64,000 nt of DNA from Natronorubrum bangense (GCF_004799645.1 NZ_CP031305.1:1116001-1180000), one strand, 5' to 3'; counted from the first letter of the stretch, positions 1 to 8,192 are shown. Notes: generated by a model from the sequence alone, not told the origin. A program made the numbers and translations.

Positions 1-164
1 TCGTCACCGTCGAGGACGACAACGCCGTCCAGGTGCTCGACCCCGAAAGCTATCGGGCAAAAACCATCGCGCGTCCGGATTACTTCGATCCCAACGCCGA
101 AACGGTGCCTGTGCTGAAGAGCCGCGCTGGATTGCACATCCTTCCCGACGAAACCGATGCGTGA
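1..164 (+). CDS. C-terminal end of an NMD3-like protein (5'-truncated)
   Basis: The reading frame is open from base 3 to a TGA at 162-164 and gives a 53-residue tail ending in LPDETDA. The tail (VLDPESYRAKTIARPDYF, then VLKSRAGLHILP) resembles the C-terminus of archaeal NMD3-family zinc proteins, named after the eukaryotic 60S subunit export adaptor; their archaeal role is probably ribosome-related. The zinc-binding N-terminus lies outside the window, so the assignment rests on the tail and on the neighbour. The stop overlaps the ATG of the next gene (157-159), so the two are probably translated together. Confidence 0.5.
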   Translation, partial: VTVEDDNAVQVLDPESYRAKTIARPDYFDPNAETVPVLKSRAGLHILPDETDA

Positions 165-1308
165 GAACGACGGCGACCCAGCGTTGCCGACCGACGGCCC
201 GGTCGACGACGTCCTCGAGCACGTCGGCGCGGAGACCGACGCACCGCTTGCTGCGATCGTCGCAAAGCCACGCACCGAAACAGCCATGCAGTCGCTTCGC
301 GCCGAGGGCGTCTACGACGACTCGAGGCGGGTTCGCGAGGACGGCCCGGAGCGGGTCGCCCTCCCCGTGACGGCGCCGCCGACCGACACGCGCGTCCTCG
401 AGGTGGTGCGCCAACTCGAGCCCGAAATCCGGAATCCAGATCTCGAGGGCATGCTGGCCGACCGAGGGTGGAACGATGACGCGCTCGAGTCGGTTCCGGG
501 TTCGTGGGCCGTCATCGGCTCGGTGATCCTCCTAACGGTGCCCGACGACTGTCACGACGAGACGGCGCTGGCCGAAGCCTTGCTCGAGATCCACGGCGAA
601 GCCGACAGCGTGCTGGCAGACGAAGGGATCGCAAACAACGGCGACGCTGGCACCTATCGCGAGCCACGCACGCGTCTGCTTGCTGGCGCGCGAGATACCG
701 AGACGATCCACACGGAACACGGAACGCGCTATGGGCTCGACCCCGCGAAAGTCATGTTCTCACCGGGGAATCAGGCCGAACGCGCTCGAATGGGCGAGCA
801 CGTCGAGCCAGACGAGCACGTCTTCGACATGTTCGCTGGCATCGGCTACTTCACCCTCCCGATGGCACGGGCCGGCGCGCGAGTGACGGCAACCGAACTC
901 AATTCCACGGCCTTTCGCTACCTGCTCGAGAACGCCATGTTGAACGACGTTACCGAGCGGGTCGACGCCTATATGACCGACTGCCGCGAGATCGCCGGCG
1001 AGGTCGACGCCGATCGGGTCGTGATGGGGTACTATGGTCGTGCGGACGAGTCGGACGACGACGCCCACGGGACCAGGACCGACGAGGCCCACGAGTTCCT
1101 GCCGAGTGCGCTCGAGGCGCTCGTCCCCGGCGGCGTCGTCCACTACCACGAGGCGACGCCGGAGCCGCAGCTCTGGGATCGCCCGATAGCGCGCCTCGAG
1201 GCGGCGGGCGAGGCGGCTGGCAGGGACCTCGAAATCCTCGAGAAACGCCGTGTCAAGAGTCACAGCGCTGGCGTGGAACACGTCGTCGTCGACGCCCGAT
1301 TCGAGTAG
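157..1308 (+). CDS. taw2: Trm5/Taw2-family SAM-dependent tRNA enzyme, probable Taw2 (wybutosine aminocarboxypropyltransferase)
   Basis: This 383-residue protein has the Trm5/Tyw2 layout: an N-terminal region of about 200 residues, then a Rossmann SAM-binding domain with motif FDMFAGIGYF near residues 223-232 and the acidic ribose-binding segment TATELN at 245-250. Trm5 proper carries an N-(L/P)-P motif in the catalytic loop. Here that place reads DRVVMGYYG (286-294), which fits the Taw2 branch; Taw2 transfers the aminocarboxypropyl group of SAM to 4-demethylwyosine-37 of tRNA-Phe. The ATG overlaps the preceding stop. An ordinary Trm5 m1G37 methyltransferase is the main alternative. Confidence 0.65.
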   Translation: MRENDGDPALPTDGPVDDVLEHVGAETDAPLAAIVAKPRTETAMQSLRAEGVYDDSRRVREDGPERVALPVTAPPTDTRVLEVVRQLEPEIRNPDLEGMLADRGWNDDALESVPGSWAVIGSVILLTVPDDCHDETALAEALLEIHGEADSVLADEGIANNGDAGTYREPRTRLLAGARDTETIHTEHGTRYGLDPAKVMFSPGNQAERARMGEHVEPDEHVFDMFAGIGYFTLPMARAGARVTATELNSTAFRYLLENAMLNDVTERVDAYMTDCREIAGEVDADRVVMGYYGRADESDDDAHGTRTDEAHEFLPSALEALVPGGVVHYHEATPEPQLWDRPIARLEAAGEAAGRDLEILEKRRVKSHSAGVEHVVVDARFE

Positions 1309-1320
1309 CGCCGACGCTGT

Positions 1321-1404
1321 TATAGTAGCCACTGAAACGATTTACACACGCCTCGCACAGCCATCGTGCGATGCGGTGTGCATTGATTTTCAGTTGTTAC
1401 TATA
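1321..1404 (-). repeat. 84-bp palindromic intergenic repeat, copy 1 (inverted relative to the others)
   Basis: The element begins TATAGTAGCCACTGAA and ends TTTTCAGTTGTTACTATA, so its ends are inverted repeats (TATAGTA/TACTATA and CACTGAA/TTCAGTTG). The inner part can also fold on itself around CACAC...GTGTG and a GTGCGATG core. The same 84-bp element lies at 37479, 50007 and 57001 in the opposite orientation. It starts 12 bases after the stop of the Taw2-like gene. Confidence 0.9.
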
Positions 1405-1464
1405 GGTGCCGACTGGCGGCCGAACGTCGTGACATTCATGCTGGCGGAGTGAGTGATACCACGT

Positions 1465-1551
1465 ATGGACAGAAACCAGTTCATCGCCCTGACGTTCGCG
1501 TTCCTGATGGTCTCTTCGATGGTCGCCTGGGGCGCGCTCGCGGCGTTCTGA
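1465..1551 (+). CDS. 28-residue single-span membrane peptide
   Basis: A 28-codon frame begins MDRNQF and continues as one hydrophobic segment rich in Ala, Phe, Leu and Met that ends in ALAAF, enough for one membrane span. It is preceded by an 84-bp repeat and is convergent with the helicase gene. The codons have the G/C-rich third positions of the neighbours, and a charged head followed by a clean hydrophobic run is not expected by chance. No function can be read from the sequence. Confidence is limited by its small size. Confidence 0.55.
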   Translation: MDRNQFIALTFAFLMVSSMVAWGALAAF

Positions 1552-1637
1552 ATCGGTTTTCGACCATCGACCGCTCTTGGGGAGCGACAGCTCACCGCCA
1601 CGAGACTCGTGTTTCTTTCGAAATTCAGACCGCTCGA

Positions 1638-3467
1638 TCAGCCGTCCGTATCCCAGACGTCGGCCAGCGGACTCGAGGACGACGACCGTCCCGACCGCCG
1701 AGAGCGCGAGCGCGTCCGTCGCGAGCGCCCCGTTTGCTCGCCACCGCTGTCTCCTCGAGTCCCACCACTGTCGCCAGCGATCGCTGCGGACGGGTCGAAC
1801 GCTGGCAGATCCGGCTGCCCCATTCGGTCGACCTGCACCGCGAACCAGTCGGGCATGTCCGTTCGTGCACGTTCGAACAGATCGAGGAGGCTCGAGTCGG
1901 CGAGATACGTCGCCCCATAATCGTCGGGCGCACGGACAACGCGGCCGCAGGCCTGAATGACGGTCCGCAGCGCGGTTCGGTAGTACCACGCCCACTGGCC
2001 GTCCTCGAGTCGGTGTGCGACCCGGGAGTCGCCGGTGTTGAGAAACGGGGCCTTACAGAGCACTTGCCAGCGACAGAGTTCGCCTTTGAGATCGAGCGCT
2101 TCCTCCATCTTTACCGAGAGAAAGACGTCGGAGCCGTCGCTGGCTTTCCACTCCTCGAGGGCGGCATCGCGGCCGTCGCGATCGTGTGTCCGCACGCGGT
2201 CGCCAACGCCGAAGTCGGTGAGTAACTCGGCGAGTCGCTCCTGAATGCTGTAGGAGTGGGCGTGAATCAATCCCTTCTCGTCGGGGTGGTGTTGCATGAG
2301 TCGGACGATCGTGCGAGCGATCTTCGGCGTCGTCTCGGATCGCTGGTCATAGGTCATCTTCCCCTGCGTGACGTCGTACAGCGGCCGGTTCTCGACGGGG
2401 AAGGTGTGTTCGACGTCGACCAGCGCGACGGTCGCGGGGTCGAGGCCGACCTGTCGGCAGAACGCATCTTTGTTGAGGATCGTCGCCGACAGCAACGCGA
2501 ACGTGTTGCCTCGGTCCCAGACGGTGTGTTGGAGATACTTTTCGGGGCTCATCGGCTTGATCGTCAGCGGCCCGCCCGCGGGGTCGTCGTCCTCGTCGCG
2601 ACTCGCCGCACGCGCGCTCGAGGGGTCGGATTGGTCGACCAGCCACGTCGTCGGACTCTGTGGGTCGCGATAATCCGAGACGAACCACTCGAGTTCGCCG
2701 ATGAGTTCCTGCAGTCGATCGCGCGTGCGGACCTCGGCCGCCGAGAGCGACTCCTGGGCGAGCAGGTCGTCTTTCCGACGCGTGCAGATCTGGGCGACGT
2801 TTTCGGCGTACTGGACGGCGCGCTCGAGATCGTCGACGACCGGGACGCGGAGGTCGTCCCAGAACGGCACTGTTCGCGGGCCGAGCTGGATCGTCGCGTA
2901 CATCTCGGCCCACTCAGCGAGGCCGTGGGCCTCGTCGACGACGACGACGTCGCGCTTGCGAAACACCTCGCTGCCGGCGGTCTGCATGAAGTAGGCGAGC
3001 GTCATCGCTGCAATATCTCGGTTCGAAGCGATCGCCCGGTCGGAGAAGTACGGACAGCGGTGCTTGACCGAACAGTCGTAGCCGCGCTCGCGGACACAGG
3101 GTGCCTGGTTGACCGGCGTCTCCCGCTCGTCGGGGAGAATGCAGGTGTAGTTCGACTTCCCACGGATGACGTTCAGATCGGCGAGCAGGTCGTCGGCCGC
3201 GACGTCGTCGAGCTGTGAGACCTGCGGGGTCGTGTAGTAGGCCCCGGTGGCATCGCTAGGGTCGGCCTCGTCGACGCGACGGGCACAGCCGGCGACGGCG
3301 CGGGCGAGCAGGGACTTGCCGCTACCCGTTGGAGCCCGCACAAGCACGACGTCGTTGCCGGCCGCGAAGGCATCACGAATGTCGCGGAGGGCCTGTTCCT
3401 GAGTCCCGCGGTAGCTCGGTGCGGGAAACTCCTCGAAGATCCGCTCGGGATTCACCGTTCGTTCCAC
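1638..3467 (-). CDS. XPD/Rad3-like superfamily 2 DNA helicase with Fe-S cluster
   Basis: The 609-residue protein has a Walker A motif APTGSGKS (45-52), the DEAH box VVVVDEAHGL (174-183) and a later helicase motif around QACGRVVRAPDD. Between motifs I and II are four cysteines at about 109, 124, 132 and 138, the placing of the 4Fe-4S cluster in XPD, FancJ and DinG helicases. These enzymes unwind DNA 5' to 3' in repair; the archaeal cellular role is not well settled. The last 60 residues are a basic, Ser/Arg/Gly-rich tail that looks disordered. It is transcribed alone, convergent with the small membrane peptide. Confidence 0.88.
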   Translation of the reverse strand: MERTVNPERIFEEFPAPSYRGTQEQALRDIRDAFAAGNDVVLVRAPTGSGKSLLARAVAGCARRVDEADPSDATGAYYTTPQVSQLDDVAADDLLADLNVIRGKSNYTCILPDERETPVNQAPCVRERGYDCSVKHRCPYFSDRAIASNRDIAAMTLAYFMQTAGSEVFRKRDVVVVDEAHGLAEWAEMYATIQLGPRTVPFWDDLRVPVVDDLERAVQYAENVAQICTRRKDDLLAQESLSAAEVRTRDRLQELIGELEWFVSDYRDPQSPTTWLVDQSDPSSARAASRDEDDDPAGGPLTIKPMSPEKYLQHTVWDRGNTFALLSATILNKDAFCRQVGLDPATVALVDVEHTFPVENRPLYDVTQGKMTYDQRSETTPKIARTIVRLMQHHPDEKGLIHAHSYSIQERLAELLTDFGVGDRVRTHDRDGRDAALEEWKASDGSDVFLSVKMEEALDLKGELCRWQVLCKAPFLNTGDSRVAHRLEDGQWAWYYRTALRTVIQACGRVVRAPDDYGATYLADSSLLDLFERARTDMPDWFAVQVDRMGQPDLPAFDPSAAIAGDSGGTRGDSGGEQTGRSRRTRSRSRRSGRSSSSSPLADVWDTDG

Positions 3468-3615
3468 GGCGCGGCCGCATCCTAAAGGCTACGGACCGTT
3501 GCCCACGATGAACTGTCACGGTCCGCGAACGGTCCTCGAAGTCGATCGTAGGTGGTGTTTACCTGCGGGTAGTCAGCCGATTACAAATACGGAATCCGTC
3601 CTCGCATACAGATGC

Positions 3616-3703
3616 GGAAGGGTCGCTCAGCGGTAGAGCACCGCGGTGTCACATGACCCGCGGCGGCATTATGCCTCGTGGCGTTCAAATCCCACCCCTT
3701 CCG
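3616..3703 (+). tRNA. tRNA-like element with an aberrant anticodon arm (possible pseudo-tRNA)
   Basis: A 7-bp acceptor stem is complete (GGAAGGG at 3616-3622 with CCCTTCC at 3696-3702, discriminator G3703). The D arm is perfect (GCTC-AGCGGTA-GAGC) and a T loop TTCAAAT sits at 3684-3690. The anticodon stem CCGCG/CGCGG is perfect but encloses 13 bases instead of 7, so no anticodon can be assigned. The T stem pairs over 5 bp only if C3682 bulges out, and a GGCAT/ATGCC hairpin occupies the variable region. No CCA is encoded. It may be a decayed class II tRNA, a tRNA with unusual processing, or a tRNA-like RNA. Confidence 0.45.
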
Positions 3704-3753
3704 CTTTCACCGTTTTCACCACAGACAACTGGCACACAGCGTCGAGCCCGTTC

Positions 3754-3999
3754 TTACTGTGTCCTAAGCTGTGAGGTCTCCTCGTCGACCTGCTCGAGGC
3801 GGTCGATATCTGCAGCGGTCGGCTCCCCCTCATCGGGCAGCGCCTCGATACAGGGATAACACAGCAGATGCGTCGTCCCGTCTGCGAGTTCCAGCGTCAT
3901 CGCGGTCCCCTCGCTGCCGTCGCCAAACGTCCAGAGGTTGGCGATGCCGCCAGTGACCGTGACCTGTCGACCACAGCCATCACAGGAGTCCGTTGCCAT
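3754..3999 (-). CDS. small CxxC zinc-binding protein
   Basis: The 81-residue protein has one CDGC near residues 6-9 and one CYPC near 48-51, which together could bind one zinc ion. Between them is a beta-rich stretch with a TFGDGSEGTAMTLEL core. The second half is acidic. Similar short two-knuckle proteins are common in haloarchaea, and I believe this is one of the DUF75xx families (DUF7561-like), but the number is from memory. It is divergent from the YkgJ-type gene. Confidence 0.75.
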   Translation of the reverse strand: MATDSCDGCGRQVTVTGGIANLWTFGDGSEGTAMTLELADGTTHLLCYPCIEALPDEGEPTAADIDRLEQVDEETSQLRTQ

Positions 4000-4046
4000 G
4001 CGTGTATATGGATGGCGGGCGCTGAAAGTCGTTCCCCCCTACCGAC

Positions 4047-4058
4047 AGTATATATACG
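4047..4058 (+). promoter_or_regulatory. TATA element of the YkgJ-type gene
   Basis: The sequence AGTATATATACG ends about 20 bases before the ATG at 4079. This is the normal spacing for a leaderless haloarchaeal transcript. The 13-mer TATACGGTGTCGT starting here (4053-4065) recurs at 7000-7012. Confidence 0.65.
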
Positions 4059-4078
4059 GTGTCGTGGTAGCGCTGCGC

Positions 4079-5092
4079 ATGGAGGTGAACTGCGAGGGCT
4101 GTGCGGGCTGCTGTCTGAACTGGAAGCCGTTAGTTGAGGCGGAACTCGCGGAGACGACACACAAGCGCCGGCAGACGCCGTTTAGCGCCACGGGTGACGC
4201 TCCACGAGCATCGCTCGATGACGACACCAACTTCGTCCCGTTGACCCGTGACGAGATTCGAGCGTTTCTCGAGGCAGGGCTAGCGGCCGCACTGACGCCG
4301 CGATTCTGGCACGCTCGCGACGGACGCGAGGGATCACGTTCCTCGGACTCCTCGAGCGGAGAGACACCGCAAGCGTCCGAGGGCGTCGAGATCGACGGCC
4401 ACTCGATCGCAGCCGTTGCCGGTCGACCCGTGTTTTTTGTGGGGTTGCGAAAGCCACCGAAGCCGGTCGCGCCCATCGGTCGCGAGGAGCCGGCGTGGCT
4501 CCCGACCTGTGTCTTTCTCGACCCGACGACGCTACAGTGTCGCGTCCACGGCGGCGATCACTTTCCCGACGAGTGTGGCGCGTATCCAGCGTACAACATC
4601 GAACTCGAGCAGGAGACGGAGTGTGAACGCGTCGAGGCTGCCGGCGGTGGCGAACGCCTGCTCGATGTGGCCGTCGACGACGACCTCGACGGCCTCCTGT
4701 TGGGCTCGCAGGCACTCGGTGCGAAGCTGTTCGCTCATCCCCGGCCGGACGCACTCGAGGGAATCATCGGTCGAGCTGCGAATGAAGCACTTACAACCGC
4801 AGACCGCGCGGAGTGTCTCGCCGTCGCTGCGGCCTCGAGTCCCGGCACGCTCGCGACCTCGGAGTATCACTACGAGCAGGCAAAGACACGGATACTCGAG
4901 GGAGACAGCGACCACGACGGTGGCAGTGAGCAGGCGGAGGGCGAGTCCGAAGACTCGTGGGTCGGACCAGCGATTCGCGAGTGGCAGCGCCGACGAGAGA
5001 CGAGCGAGACAGTCCCGTCACCGAGCGTTGCCGAACGCGTTGAGGACGCTCGCGGCGCACCCGACACGCCGGGCTGGGATGCCCTCGAGTGA
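4079..5092 (+). CDS. YkgJ-family cysteine-cluster protein
   Basis: The start at 4079 puts the protein right after a TATA element and gives MEVNCEGCAGCC, with cysteines at 5, 8, 11 and 12. A second group (LPTCVFL...CRVHG...DECGAYP) lies in the middle of the protein. This double cluster is the hallmark of the YkgJ/UPF0153 family, thought to hold zinc or an Fe-S cluster; its biochemical role is unknown. The protein (337 residues) is longer than bacterial YkgJ because of an acidic, Ser-rich insertion near residues 85-110 and a long acidic C-terminal extension. Confidence 0.8.
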   Translation: MEVNCEGCAGCCLNWKPLVEAELAETTHKRRQTPFSATGDAPRASLDDDTNFVPLTRDEIRAFLEAGLAAALTPRFWHARDGREGSRSSDSSSGETPQASEGVEIDGHSIAAVAGRPVFFVGLRKPPKPVAPIGREEPAWLPTCVFLDPTTLQCRVHGGDHFPDECGAYPAYNIELEQETECERVEAAGGGERLLDVAVDDDLDGLLLGSQALGAKLFAHPRPDALEGIIGRAANEALTTADRAECLAVAAASSPGTLATSEYHYEQAKTRILEGDSDHDGGSEQAEGESEDSWVGPAIREWQRRRETSETVPSPSVAERVEDARGAPDTPGWDALE

Positions 5093-5147
5093 ACCCAACC
5101 CCGACAGCGTGGGCGACTGTTAAGCCCGTTCCGGCCGAAAGAACGCT

Positions 5148-6092
5148 ATGAACGTACTCGTGACGGGGGCAACCGGGTTCGTGGGTCGACAGCTCGTCGA
5201 CGCCATGCTCACAGAAACGGACCACGACGTGACCGTCCTCGTCAGAGACGCCACCGCCTACGAACCACCCGGCGACGTCACCGTCGTCGAGGGAAACGTC
5301 CTCGAGCCGGGCGGGTTCGAGGCGAGTCTCGAACAGATCGACGTCGCGTACTACCTGATTCACGCGATGGACGCACGCGGTGATTTCGCCGAGCGAGATC
5401 GGCGAGGCGCACGAAACTTCGCACTGGCGGCCAACGCTGCCGGGGTCGAGCGGATCATCTATCTCAGCGGGCTCGGCAGCGACGCCGACAAACTCTCGAG
5501 CCATCTCGCCTCTCGCCGGGAAGTCGAGTCGATTCTGGCGACGGGTGACGCCGAGGTGACGGTTCTCAGGGCAGCCGTCATCATCGGCGACGGCAGCGCA
5601 AGCTTTCGAATGATCCGCCAGCTTGCGACGCGGCTTCCGGTGATGGTGACCCCACAGTGGATCCGAACACCCTGCCAGCCCATCGCGATCGACGACGTCG
5701 TCGCATACTGTCTCGCCGTCCTCGAGCGACCGGAGACAGCGGGCGAAACCTACGAAATCGGCGGCCCAGATAGACTCACCTACCGGGAGATGCTGCTGAA
5801 AACAGCCGAGATCATCACCGGTCGACGACCGCTGATTATTCCGGTACCGATCCTGAGTCCACGGCTCTCGGCGTACTGGGTTGGGCTCGTCACAGATGTG
5901 CCAAAAGAGCTCGCCTATCCGTTGATCGGTGGCGTTCGTAACCCAGTGATCGTCACCGACGACCGACTGGCACAACTCGTCGACGTCGAGCCGACGCCGT
6001 TCGAGGTTGCTGTCCGGCGTGCTGTCAGTACCGAGGTCGGAACAGACGAGCGTCTCGAGGCCGTGACTCGGCCGGGTCGGGACGCCGAATGA
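5148..6092 (+). CDS. atypical SDR / NmrA-like NAD(P)-binding protein
   Basis: The N-terminus MNVLVTGATGFVG carries the TGxTGxxG dinucleotide-binding motif at 6-13. The rest of the 314 residues matches the complex I NDUFA9-like / NmrA-like branch of atypical short-chain dehydrogenases: a YYLIHAMD segment in the usual catalytic-Tyr region and a TYEIGGPDRLTYREML segment near the C-terminal third. The substrate cannot be told. The stop overlaps the next ATG (ATGA at 6089-6092), so it forms a coupled pair with the membrane protein that follows. Confidence 0.8.
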   Translation: MNVLVTGATGFVGRQLVDAMLTETDHDVTVLVRDATAYEPPGDVTVVEGNVLEPGGFEASLEQIDVAYYLIHAMDARGDFAERDRRGARNFALAANAAGVERIIYLSGLGSDADKLSSHLASRREVESILATGDAEVTVLRAAVIIGDGSASFRMIRQLATRLPVMVTPQWIRTPCQPIAIDDVVAYCLAVLERPETAGETYEIGGPDRLTYREMLLKTAEIITGRRPLIIPVPILSPRLSAYWVGLVTDVPKELAYPLIGGVRNPVIVTDDRLAQLVDVEPTPFEVAVRRAVSTEVGTDERLEAVTRPGRDAE

Positions 6093-6778
6093 CGTCATCG
6101 CCGGAGTACGGCGAGACGTGGGTGTACGAAAGCCTCGTCGGGACGGTTCCCGGGCTCAACGTATCGGCTCGAATGGCAGTCGGCATCCAGTTTGTCGGGT
6201 TCGAAGCCGCAATCCTCGTTATCGCAGCCGTCTACGACCTCCAGGCAGCCGTGCTTCCTGGAACGGTCGCCGTCGTCGTTGCGACGATCGGGAGCTGGCT
6301 TATGGTGCAGTTCAGTCGCTCCGTCCGAGAGCTTCCGACGCCGGAGCCGTATCGCCGGCTGCTGTTTGGCTCGAGCATCGACGTCGTCCTCGGCGTGTTC
6401 GCGTTCGTCACACTGGTCACCTACTTGTTCGTGGCTGATCCGGGATGGAGCGAGCAGCCGCTCGTGACCGACCTGTTCGGGGCCGATCCGCCAGTCGTCG
6501 CAATCTGGCTGGCACTGCTCGTTCTCTGGGACGTCGTCTACCGGATCGGCACCTGCTGGTGGGCGAGTCTCGTCGGGCTCTGGCGGGCGCTCGTCTACGA
6601 GTTCGATCCGGAGGTGACACGGCGGTACCGTCGGGCCGACATGATAAACGTCGGCTTCGCCGTGGTGCAGCTCCTGTTGGTTCCGTTCGTGATTGGCTAC
6701 CCGCTCTTACTTGCTATCCTCAGCGGCCACGTCGTCGCCGTCGTCACTGTGACGGCGCTCTCGAGACGGCTCCAGTAA
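6089..6778 (+). CDS. polytopic membrane protein of unknown function
   Basis: The 229-residue protein has about five or six hydrophobic segments (near residues 30-52, 55-73, 90-113, 130-150 and 185-225) and short charged loops. The sequence SLVGLWRALVYEFDPEVTRRYRRAD between spans is the most polar loop. It starts within the stop codon of the SDR gene, so the two products are probably made together. I do not recognise a transport or enzyme motif. Confidence 0.75.
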   Translation: MTSSPEYGETWVYESLVGTVPGLNVSARMAVGIQFVGFEAAILVIAAVYDLQAAVLPGTVAVVVATIGSWLMVQFSRSVRELPTPEPYRRLLFGSSIDVVLGVFAFVTLVTYLFVADPGWSEQPLVTDLFGADPPVVAIWLALLVLWDVVYRIGTCWWASLVGLWRALVYEFDPEVTRRYRRADMINVGFAVVQLLLVPFVIGYPLLLAILSGHVVAVVTVTALSRRLQ

Positions 6779-6808
6779 TCCAGAAAACAAAGTTGCGGGT
6801 AGTCGACA

Positions 6809-6982
6809 CTACTTCGACTTGATCTGCTCGAACTGGTCTAGCAACTCCTCGGCTGAGTCACCGGAGTCGTACTCGACTTCCCCATGATAGATCGTTCGCT
6901 CGTCGTCGAAATCGGCGTCGACCCTCGAGGCTTGCCGCTCGCGTCGCTCGTGTTCGTCTTCGTCATAGGCACCCATTGACAT
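6809..6982 (-). CDS. small acidic haloarchaeal protein (DUF5786-like)
   Basis: The 57-residue product starts MSMGAYDEDEHERRE and ends LLDQFEQIKSK. It is highly charged, with no cysteine and no membrane segment. It matches a family I know as DUF5786, small abundant haloarchaeal proteins of unknown role. An upstream in-frame ATG at 6997 would add only MNTLA; I chose 6982 because the family starts at MSMG. The promoter region is shared with the divergent DUF5784-like gene. Confidence 0.75.
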   Translation of the reverse strand: MSMGAYDEDEHERRERQASRVDADFDDERTIYHGEVEYDSGDSAEELLDQFEQIKSK

Positions 6983-6999
6983 GGCGAGTGTATTCATGT

Positions 7000-7015
7000 T
7001 ATACGGTGTCGTATA
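7000..7015. promoter_or_regulatory. TATACG-N4-CGTATA palindrome in a divergent promoter
   Basis: The perfect inverted repeat TATACG-GTGT-CGTATA lies between the DUF5786-like gene (start 6982, minus) and the DUF5784-like gene (start 7085, plus). Each arm looks like a TATA element for one direction, so the palindrome may be both core promoter and operator. Confidence 0.5.
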
Positions 7016-7084
7016 TCAATGTAACGGTCACACACACTACAGGATGGACGTAACATGTATGGCTTCCCACGGCGTAGTACCGAT

Positions 7085-8092
7085 GTGGCACGGCCGCTTC
7101 GCTTTCGTTATTCGCCCACGTCTTGGAGCGAACAGCGAGTTCGACAGGAAATTCTCCAGCCGCTCCGTTCGAATATCGGGGCCCGCGCGGTGACACCGCG
7201 GTTCGATATCGGCGCGAATTGGGAGACACACCGCTTCGAGATGCAAAACGGCGATATCGCTCTCTTTGCGCGAACTGACGAGGAAGCCTACTGGATGGGC
7301 AACACCGAAACGCCCTCGTCGCTATGGCGGACTGATAAGTTCGGCTGGCAATCGGTTCCCCATCACGTCGCCCGCTGGAGCAAGCGCGAACTGCTTGCGA
7401 CCCTTCACGATGAAGACCCGTGGCTCGCGGACTATCCATACATTTCGTGGTTTTTCCTCCCCGTCTTCATGTCAAAAGACGGCCGCGAGTCGACACGGGC
7501 GTTCTTTCGTGAACACGCCGCCGGCTTCCCCGATGCTGGCCGACGCGAGACGACCCGCTTTTTCGAGGAGTTCTTCGAAACCGGTGTTCTCGACGACTAC
7601 CGACACGTCATGTCCGGCAAACTGGGGACCAGCGACCACGTCGATCGCGTCCGCATGAGCGCCGCGATGGGTGAGTTCATCGCCGCCAAAATCCTCACCG
7701 ACGCCGGCTACGAGGTCGTCCCCGAGATCGAGGTCACAACCGGCCATTCGCTGGATTTCCGCGCCAAAGACGACGAGACAAACGTCTTAGTCGAGGTCAC
7801 TCGACCACAGCCGCCAGCCAACCGTGCGGCAGCCGGTCCCGTCGCCGCCGTCCGCGACACCGCAGAGACGAAAGTCAACGGCCAATTGGCCGAACACGGC
7901 GGCGGTGCCGTCCTCTTCGTCGACTGCTCGAGTTTCCGTGACGATACCTGGAACGCCGTCCGTGGGGAACAGCCTGACGTGCGTCACCGTCCCGCCGTGG
8001 TCTATCGCGCCCGTCCGGACGGGCGGGTCGAAGGCTACCGGAAAGGATCGGTGCCGCTCGAGTTTGCAGACGCAATCGAGCTACTGGACTGA
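7085..8092 (+). CDS. DUF5784-like protein with a restriction-endonuclease-like core
   Basis: With the GTG start at 7085 the product begins (V)ARPLRFRYSP, which fits the haloarchaeal family I know as DUF5784; an ATG at 7055 would add 10 residues. The first half contains EAYWMGNTETPSSLWRTDKF and YPYISWFFLPVF segments typical of the family. Near residues 200-255 the order AAMGEFIAAKILTDAGY, GHSLDFRAKDD, NVLVEVTRPQP resembles a PD-(D/E)xK nuclease core, although the usual ExK reads E-V-T. A DNA-related role is therefore possible but unproven. It is transcribed alone and a T-rich run follows. Confidence 0.75.
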   Translation: MARPLRFRYSPTSWSEQRVRQEILQPLRSNIGARAVTPRFDIGANWETHRFEMQNGDIALFARTDEEAYWMGNTETPSSLWRTDKFGWQSVPHHVARWSKRELLATLHDEDPWLADYPYISWFFLPVFMSKDGRESTRAFFREHAAGFPDAGRRETTRFFEEFFETGVLDDYRHVMSGKLGTSDHVDRVRMSAAMGEFIAAKILTDAGYEVVPEIEVTTGHSLDFRAKDDETNVLVEVTRPQPPANRAAAGPVAAVRDTAETKVNGQLAEHGGGAVLFVDCSSFRDDTWNAVRGEQPDVRHRPAVVYRARPDGRVEGYRKGSVPLEFADAIELLD

Positions 8093-8112
8093 GTTTTTCG
8101 GCGGTTTCTCGG
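8093..8112 (+). terminator. T-rich run after the DUF5784-like gene
   Basis: The stop codon is followed at once by a run of five T and then CGGCGGTTTC. A T-rich run just after a stop is the usual archaeal termination signal. No strong hairpin precedes it. Confidence 0.35.
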
Positions 8113-8161
8113 GTGCACGACTGGTAGTCAGCTCCCCCCACGAGAGTTCCGCTTCGCATAT

Positions 8162-8175
8162 CTATATGATATATG
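8162..8175 (+). promoter_or_regulatory. TATA element of the alcohol dehydrogenase gene
   Basis: CTATATGATATATG is centred about 25 bases before the ATG at 8193, indicating a leaderless transcript. Confidence 0.65.
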
Positions 8176-8192
8176 GTGACAATACACCTAGT

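Noticed and set aside
312..1332. Long open frames on the opposite strand and other frame of the Taw2-like gene
   Set aside because: They are shadows of a GC-rich gene: no family similarity, wrong composition (Arg-rich), and full overlap with a gene that has clear motifs.
1371..3218. Plus-strand frames over the helicase (284 and 320 codons)
   Set aside because: They overlap the XPD-like gene, which has a Walker A, DEAH box and Fe-S cysteines. The frames have no recognisable domain.
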